Part shown: positions 59,081 to 64,000 of the stretch, piece by piece | Layout of the letters: each line of letters opens with the position of its first letter | How positions within the stretch are numbered: the stretch's first letter is position 1 | Assembly (NCBI GenBank): GCA_017632935.1 | Contig: JAGBQJ010000049.1 | Location: forward strand, 186,001 to 250,000 | Direction: 5' to 3' | Length of the DNA stretch: 64,000 bases | From: Bacteroidales bacterium | GTDB lineage: Bacteria > Bacteroidota > Bacteroidia > Bacteroidales > F082 | Notes under the pieces: generated by a model | The model's input: the letters and a program-made list of their open reading frames with translations, nothing else | Database searches by the model: none | What the model was told of the DNA's origin: nothing | Made by a program: the position numbers and the translations under genes

Positions 59081-59153
59081 TGACGCGGGACACGGGACTG
59101 CGAGACACAGGACAAAAAAGTCTCGCGTCTCGTGTCTCGAAGTCTCGTGTCAA
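59081..59153. repeat. Low-complexity GAGACACGGGAC-word tract in the prfA-pyrF gap
   Basis: Variants of CGCGGGACACGGGACTGCGAG occur on one side of a short A run, and variants of TCTCGCGTCTCGTGTCTCGA on the other, so the halves are roughly reverse complements. It could fold into an imperfect hairpin in the transcript. Confidence 0.6.
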
Positions 59154-59159
59154 TGGTAT

Positions 59160-60266
59160 TCATGATTCTATGTTTTCTTTCAATTTTTCCGCATTTTCAG
59201 CCATCATCAACCTGTTGATGATTTCATCCAAGTCGCCATCCATGACGGCGGCGAGGTTGTAGACCGTCAGGCCTTCCACGCGGTGGTCGGTGACACGGCC
59301 TTGAGGGTAGTTATAGGTGCGAATCTTAGCAGAGCGGTCGCCAGTCGAGACCATGGTCTTGCGCTTGGCGGAGATGTCGCTGATATATTTCTGGTATTCC
59401 ATGTCGTAGATGCGTGTGCGCAGCCGCGCCAAGGCGCGTTCCTTGTTCTTGGGTTGGTCGCGGGTCTCGGTACACTCAATGAGGATCTCCTGCATCTCGC
59501 CCGTGTTGGGGTTCTTCCACATATAACGCAGGCGCACGCCCGACTCCACTTTGTTCACGTTCTGTCCGCCAGCGCCACTGGATCGGAAAGTGTCCCATTT
59601 GATTTCACCCTCGTTGATTTCCACATCGAACTCTTCGGCTTCGGGCAGTACGGCCACCGAAGCGGCAGAGGTATGGATGCGGCCTTGGGCCTCGGTCTTG
59701 GGTACACGCTGCACGCGATGCACGCCCGACTCGAACTTCAGGATGCCATAGCAACCATTGCCCGTCACGGTGAAGTCGATTTCCTTATAGCCGCCGCTTG
59801 CGCCTTCACTGACGCTGGTCACTTCGACCTTCCAACCACGGTTCTCACAGAACTTGCTGTACATGCGGTATAGGTCACCGGCAAAGAGGCAGGCCTCGTC
59901 GCCGCCTGTGCCCGCGCGGATCTCCATGATGGCGTTTTTGCTGTCCTGTGGGTCTTTGGGAATCATCATCACGCGGATGTCTTGCTCCAGCTGCTCAATG
60001 CGCGTTTGGGCGGTGTCCAGCTCTTCTTGGGCCATCTTCCGCATTTCTTCGTCTTTCTCCATGGCCAGGATTTCCTTGGCTTCCTCCACGTTGGCTTGCA
60101 GGGTCTTATATTCCTTGAAGGCCATGACGATAGGCTCCAAGTCCTTATAGTCCTTGTTGAGTTTCACGAACTTCTTCATGTCCGCAGTTATGGCTGGATC
60201 AGCCAATTGCTCTCCGATTTCTTCCCAACGGTGTCGGATGGTCTCGAGTTTTTCGGTAATGTCCAT
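59160..60266 (-). CDS. prfA: Peptide chain release factor 1
   Basis: A 368-residue class I release factor for UAA and UAG. The hydrolysis motif GGQ is at 233-235 in SSGAGGQNVNKVESG. The codon-recognition region has P-x-T as PKT (189-191) after VHRVQRV, as in RF1 rather than the SPF of RF2. Length and C-terminal helices are normal. It starts 3 bases after the purM stop, so the two are coupled. Confidence 0.96.
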   Translation of the reverse strand: MDITEKLETIRHRWEEIGEQLADPAITADMKKFVKLNKDYKDLEPIVMAFKEYKTLQANVEEAKEILAMEKDEEMRKMAQEELDTAQTRIEQLEQDIRVMMIPKDPQDSKNAIMEIRAGTGGDEACLFAGDLYRMYSKFCENRGWKVEVTSVSEGASGGYKEIDFTVTGNGCYGILKFESGVHRVQRVPKTEAQGRIHTSAASVAVLPEAEEFDVEINEGEIKWDTFRSSGAGGQNVNKVESGVRLRYMWKNPNTGEMQEILIECTETRDQPKNKERALARLRTRIYDMEYQKYISDISAKRKTMVSTGDRSAKIRTYNYPQGRVTDHRVEGLTVYNLAAVMDGDLDEIINRLMMAENAEKLKENIES

Positions 60267-60269
60267 GGA

Positions 60270-61430
60270 TTAATACTCAAAAGTACCAAATTCGCTCTTA
60301 ATAGTCAATCTCTTAGCTTCCGAACTCTCCACATGCCCAATAATCTGACTATCAATATTGAACGCCTTAGCAATGGCAATCATCTCGTTGGCGGCTTTTT
60401 CGTTGGTGTAAATTTCCAAACGGTGGCCCATGTTGAAGACCCTGTACATCTCGTGCCAGTCGGTGCCAGAAGCGGCTTGAATCATGAGGAAGAGTGGGGG
60501 CAAAGCCAGCATGTTGTCCTTCACGATGTGCAGCTTGTCAACGAAATGCAACACCTTGGTCTGGGCACCGCCACTGCAATGGATGATGCCGTGAATTTGC
60601 TTGCGGAACTCTTTCAGAATCGGGATCATCAACGGGGCATAAGTGCGGGTGGGAGAGAGGATGAGCTTGCCTACATCCATGCCAGGGACCTCGGTGGGGT
60701 CGGTCAGTTTGTGCGGACCGGAATAGACCAAGTCTTCTGGGATGCTGTGGTCGTAGCTCTCGTCGTATTTCTCGGCCAGATAATGGTTCAGCATGTCGTG
60801 GCGTGCCGAGGTGAGGCCGTTGCTGCCCATGCCGCCGTTGTAGCTGTCTTCGTAAGTGGCTTGTCCGTAGGAGGCAAAGGCCACGATGACATCGCCGGGT
60901 TGCAGGTTGTTCTCGATTACCTCGTCTCTTCTAATGCGCGTGGTCACAGTGCTGTCAACGATGACGGTGCGCACGAGGTCGCCCACGTCGGCGGTCTCGC
61001 CGCCCGTGAGGTAGATGCCGATGCCCAACTTACGCAGCTTCTCCAAGAAGTGTTCCGTGCCGTTGATGAGGGCGGAAATGACCTCGCCAGGAATCAGGCT
61101 CTTGTTACGTCCAATGGTGGAGGAAAGCAGCATGTTGTCCGTTGCGCCTACACAAATAAGGTCGTCGGTGTTCATCACCACGGCATCTTGCGCCACGCCT
61201 TCCCACACGCTCATGTCGCCGGTCTCTTTCCAATAGAGGTAGGCTAATGAGGATTTCGTCCCTGCGCCATCGGCATGCATGATGTTGCAATACAATGGGT
61301 CACCACCGAGGATGTCGGGGATGATTTTGCAGAAAGCGTTAGGGTATAGCCCCTTGTCGAGGTTCTTGATGGCATTGTGGATGTCTTCCTTTTCTGCGGA
61401 GACGCCGCGTTGGCTATAACGATTGTCCAT
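60270..61430 (-). CDS. purM: Phosphoribosylformylglycinamidine cyclo-ligase (AIR synthetase)
   Basis: A 386-residue ATP-dependent enzyme of purine synthesis. The N-terminal YSQRGVSAEKEDIHNAI, the ATP/metal region MHADGAGTKSSLAY, MNTDDLICVGA, and ITGGETADVGD-type (YLTGGETADVGD) are conserved in the PurM/AIRS family. The protein is of the longer Bacteroidetes type. The stop of porE overlaps its start by one base, and prfA follows after 3 bases. Confidence 0.93.
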   Translation of the reverse strand: MDNRYSQRGVSAEKEDIHNAIKNLDKGLYPNAFCKIIPDILGGDPLYCNIMHADGAGTKSSLAYLYWKETGDMSVWEGVAQDAVVMNTDDLICVGATDNMLLSSTIGRNKSLIPGEVISALINGTEHFLEKLRKLGIGIYLTGGETADVGDLVRTVIVDSTVTTRIRRDEVIENNLQPGDVIVAFASYGQATYEDSYNGGMGSNGLTSARHDMLNHYLAEKYDESYDHSIPEDLVYSGPHKLTDPTEVPGMDVGKLILSPTRTYAPLMIPILKEFRKQIHGIIHCSGGAQTKVLHFVDKLHIVKDNMLALPPLFLMIQAASGTDWHEMYRVFNMGHRLEIYTNEKAANEMIAIAKAFNIDSQIIGHVESSEAKRLTIKSEFGTFEY

Positions 61431-63886
61431 TATTTAAACTTTAACTTCTTTTCTTTGGTGTCAAACTCGAAGTTGCCGAGCTGCTTCAGGTTCTTCTGGC
61501 CGATGACCCATTGCTCGATCATCTTGCTGACGACCTTGCACTCCATGTTGTAGAGCGAACGACCAGCGATTCTCACCTCCTTGATGACGACGATGGAGTT
61601 GTTGGCGATGCCGCCTGTGGTAAGGATCTTCTCCACGTCACCTTGGAAGTCATCGGCGCTGATGCGCCCGTCTTTCAGCAGCTGCAAGGCACGACTCTCA
61701 GAGACGCAGAAGTCGGCATTTTGACTATAGGTGAAAGGTTCCTTGTAACCGTCCACGTTGGCGATGAAGTTGAAATACCCCTTCTTGTCGACGGTGAACG
61801 TCTCGCTTTGGTCTTCCTGCGGGTTGATGGCGATGTTGACGGTGCCGCCTTCCTTGATTTGTTCGCGCGGCACGTAGTCCTTGCTCAAGATGCGGAACTC
61901 GGTGCGACGATTCATCTGGTGCGCAGCTTCACGTACATCATTGTTAGGCAGCTTGTTGATGAAATCCTCGGTAAGGCGCGTGCCTGCCTTGAAGGTGTAA
62001 CCTCTTACGGTCATGTCCTTTTGGATGGTGCGTGGCACTCTTTCACCATAACCCTTGGCGGTAAGTCTAAGCGGGTCGATGCCACGGATGATGAGGTAAT
62101 CCACCACGCTTTGGGCACGCTTTTGCGAAAGGATGTCGTTGCGCTCGTCTGTGTCGCGGGCGTCGGTGTGTGAGGCCAGCTCAATAGTGATGGTCGGGTT
62201 GACTTGCAGGGTCTCAATCAGACCTTGCAGCGAGTCTTCAAACTGTGGCTTGAGGTCCCATTTGCCTAGGTCGTAGAGGATGTCGGGCAGCATGATGGGT
62301 TCCTGTGGTATGGGCTCGATGTCGAAGTCCTGCACGATGTCCTTGCTGAATTCTAGCCCTATCGTGGTCTGCTGTGCCGTCAAGGTGAAGTAGTTGTCCT
62401 TGTCGATGGTGATATCGTAGGTGGTGTTCTTGTTGATTTGGCTGTCGCTGAAGTTGAAGTAGCCCTTCTCGTTGGTGCGGGTCATGATGTTGGACCCGTC
62501 GCTGCCGATGAGGCGTACTGCGGCGTTGCTAGCGTACTGCTTGGTCTTGGCATCCTTAACTGTACCCGAGAAGGTAAACAAGATAGGTGGCTCCTCAAAG
62601 TAATAAATGTTATCCAATCCACGGCTGTTGCCGCGGCTGGAGGAGACGAAGCCTTTCTCGTCGGTAGGGTGGAATACGATGGCAAAGTCATCGCCCGTCG
62701 AGTTGATGGGATATTTCAGGTTGCGAGGCTCGCCCCAGTTGCCAGCGGTGTCCATGGAAGAGACGAAAATGTCGAGTCCACCCATGCCACCGTGACCGTC
62801 GGAGGCGAAATAAAGGGTCGTGTCGTATCTCAAGAAGGGGAATACTTCATTACCTGGTGTGTTGATGCGCTCGCCGAGGTTGAAGGGATGCTTGAAAGGC
62901 TCGGTGACGTTGTCGCGCATGGCCACCCAGATGTCGTTGCCGCCAAAGCCGCCTTTGCGTTCGGCAGCGAAATACATGATGAGTTCATCGCTCGAAAGGG
63001 TAGGGTGACCGACGATATCCAAGGTGTCGACACCGGCGATTTCCACGGGACGGGCTTCAGAGAAGGCACCGCCGCTCTTTCCTGCCACCATGATCTGACA
63101 GCCGTTCTTACGGTGGGCGCCGTTCTGACAGCGGGTGAAGTAGAGTTTGGTGTATTTCGCGTTCATGAAAGGCGTGCCTTCGCTGGCTTCGGTGTTGATG
63201 TTTTCGCCTTCGTCGGCAAGGGTGGGCGTGCTCCAGTCGCCTTTACGGTCTTGCTTCGAGATGAAGAAATCGGCAAATTCCTGTCCGGTGATGCCGTCTT
63301 TCTCCTTGCCCGTGGCAGCGTCGCGGGTGGAGGTAAAGATGATTTCGTTATAGTTGTTGTTGAGCCAAGTGGCACCAAAGTCAGAGTCTTTGGTCGAGTT
63401 CACTTTTTTCAGCTCGGTGAGTTGGTATTTGGAAGGATTCTCCATCCATTCCTGAATTTGTTGTGTGGTCTCCACGCCGAGTTGTCCCCGCGGGTCTTCG
63501 GGTACTTTCTGGGCGTAGGTCTCGTACATCTCGATGGCATCCTTGAACTTCTCGTTCATCTTATAAGTCTCGGCCATATAGAGATAAACCTCTGGGTGGG
63601 TGTTGGGATACTCGGTCTTCAGCAGACGCTTGTAATATGGCTCTGCGCGTTTGGTGAGGCCGATAAGACGATAACATTCAGCCATCTGGAAGCTGATGCG
63701 GTTGCGTTCGTCTTTGTTGCGGCGCACCCTGCGGTAGGCTTTCTTGTAACGGTCGGCGGCTTCGATGTATTGCTTGCGCCCGAAGGCGAGGTCGGCGTTC
63801 TTGGCTGGGTTTCTTCTTTGAGCGTAGATGTCGGAGCTCATGAAGAGGAACAGCGCCGACATGATGATTATGATGTATCTTTTCAT
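61430..63886 (-). CDS. porE: OmpA family protein with TPR, PD40 propeller and CarboxypepD_reg-like domain (PorE-like)
   Basis: An 818-residue periplasmic protein. Signal peptide (MKRYIIIIMSALFLFMSSDI), TPR repeats at about 30-150 (AECYRLIGLTKRAEPYYKRL), a PD40-type beta propeller at about 170-410 (IFTSTRDAATGK; LYFASDGHGGMGGLDIFVSS), a carboxypeptidase-regulatory-like domain (TFSGTVKDAKTKQYASNAAV), and an OmpA peptidoglycan-binding domain (IELASHTDARDTDERN; LSQKRAQSVVDYLIIRGI). An additional C-terminal region of about 130 residues follows. This order matches PorE (PG1058) of P. gingivalis, which ties T9SS to peptidoglycan. Unlike PG1058 it has no lipobox. The ATG at 63886 is chosen for the signal peptide; 63892 is also possible. 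Confidence 0.85.
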   Translation of the reverse strand: MKRYIIIIMSALFLFMSSDIYAQRRNPAKNADLAFGRKQYIEAADRYKKAYRRVRRNKDERNRISFQMAECYRLIGLTKRAEPYYKRLLKTEYPNTHPEVYLYMAETYKMNEKFKDAIEMYETYAQKVPEDPRGQLGVETTQQIQEWMENPSKYQLTELKKVNSTKDSDFGATWLNNNYNEIIFTSTRDAATGKEKDGITGQEFADFFISKQDRKGDWSTPTLADEGENINTEASEGTPFMNAKYTKLYFTRCQNGAHRKNGCQIMVAGKSGGAFSEARPVEIAGVDTLDIVGHPTLSSDELIMYFAAERKGGFGGNDIWVAMRDNVTEPFKHPFNLGERINTPGNEVFPFLRYDTTLYFASDGHGGMGGLDIFVSSMDTAGNWGEPRNLKYPINSTGDDFAIVFHPTDEKGFVSSSRGNSRGLDNIYYFEEPPILFTFSGTVKDAKTKQYASNAAVRLIGSDGSNIMTRTNEKGYFNFSDSQINKNTTYDITIDKDNYFTLTAQQTTIGLEFSKDIVQDFDIEPIPQEPIMLPDILYDLGKWDLKPQFEDSLQGLIETLQVNPTITIELASHTDARDTDERNDILSQKRAQSVVDYLIIRGIDPLRLTAKGYGERVPRTIQKDMTVRGYTFKAGTRLTEDFINKLPNNDVREAAHQMNRRTEFRILSKDYVPREQIKEGGTVNIAINPQEDQSETFTVDKKGYFNFIANVDGYKEPFTYSQNADFCVSESRALQLLKDGRISADDFQGDVEKILTTGGIANNSIVVIKEVRIAGRSLYNMECKVVSKMIEQWVIGQKNLKQLGNFEFDTKEKKLKFK

Positions 63887-63937
63887 AGACATAAACTCTC
63901 TTTTGTCAAACGCAGGGAAGGCGTTTTTATTATCGGA

Positions 63938-63945
63938 CAAAGGTA
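63938..63945 (-). promoter_or_regulatory. -7 element of the porE-purM-prfA-pyrF run
   Basis: On the minus strand TACCTTTG matches TAnnTTTG, 51 bases before the porE start. The last 55 bases of the window hold nothing else that I recognise. Confidence 0.6.
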
Positions 63946-64000
63946 CAACAATTCCGCGAATTGCAGGGATGTATTGGCAACAAAAAAATCCCGCCGAAAC

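Noticed and set aside
59982-61247. 421-codon open frame opposite purM and prfA
   Set aside because: It spans the antisense of two housekeeping genes and their junction; a shadow frame.
1-64000. tRNA or rRNA genes
   Set aside because: No intergenic stretch shows a cloverleaf with a GTTCGA-type T-arm or rRNA core motifs; most gaps are short and accounted for by promoters, terminators and repeats.

Overview
The window looks like a chromosomal segment of a Bacteroidales bacterium, probably gut or rumen associated. Evidence: promoters of the Bacteroidetes type (TTTG about 19 bases before TAnnTTTG), type IX secretion (T9SS) cargo with C-terminal sorting domains, a gingipain-like C25 peptidase, a PorE-like OmpA protein, DUF4834 and DUF5606 proteins, and many lipoproteins with the 'Fibrobacter succinogenes major paralogous' (FISUMP) domain. 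The host habitat is inference.

Layout. 1-1092: N-terminal part of a C25 peptidase running off the left edge. 1226-6534: complete Rnf operon (rnfBCDGEA, minus strand). 6535-9990: an island of palindromic repeats, a large FISUMP lipoprotein and a REP-associated transposase; it separates rnfB from rseC, and a decayed copy of the rseC 3' end still lies beside rnfB. 10495-15389: YihY, flippase, LicD and CDP-glycerol-phosphotransferase-like genes (plus). 15360-23344: minus-strand set for a phosphonate (three-domain PEP mutase, phosphonopyruvate decarboxylase, iron alcohol dehydrogenase), a glycosyltransferase, YfhO and DUF4834. 23509-25423: glycosyltransferase and methyltransferase. 25517-27293: rpmH and pepD. 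27854-31603: four coupled genes (steroid 5-alpha-reductase-like, Old Yellow Enzyme, hydroxysteroid-dehydrogenase-like SDR, PCMD protein). 31762-34972: DUF5606, pyrK-pyrD, murB. 35131-46901: five more FISUMP genes among glycosyltransferases, ftsE, TPM-domain proteins, an AAA_14 ATPase behind a regular operator-like array, and a two-gene ATPase plus putative nuclease cassette. 46979-63886: htpG, three T9SS cargo proteins, ilvE, and a porE-purM-prfA-pyrF run.

Strongest leads. (1) The ATPase/putative PD-(D/E)XK cassette at 44615-46161 lies between 56/57-bp direct repeats of a lipoprotein leader; it is a candidate defence-like module that I cannot match to a named system. (2) The 5AR-OYE-SDR operon has the gene content I recall for gut Bacteroidales bile acid/steroid reduction clusters. 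(3) The phosphonate module is predicted to make 2-hydroxyethylphosphonate, possibly CMP-activated and placed on a surface glycan. (4) Four 18-bp palindromes lie at an exact 33-bp period upstream of the AAA_14 gene. (5) The split rseC/rnf locus carries a RAYT transposase and nested palindromes.

No rRNA, tRNA, CRISPR array or prophage was recognised.
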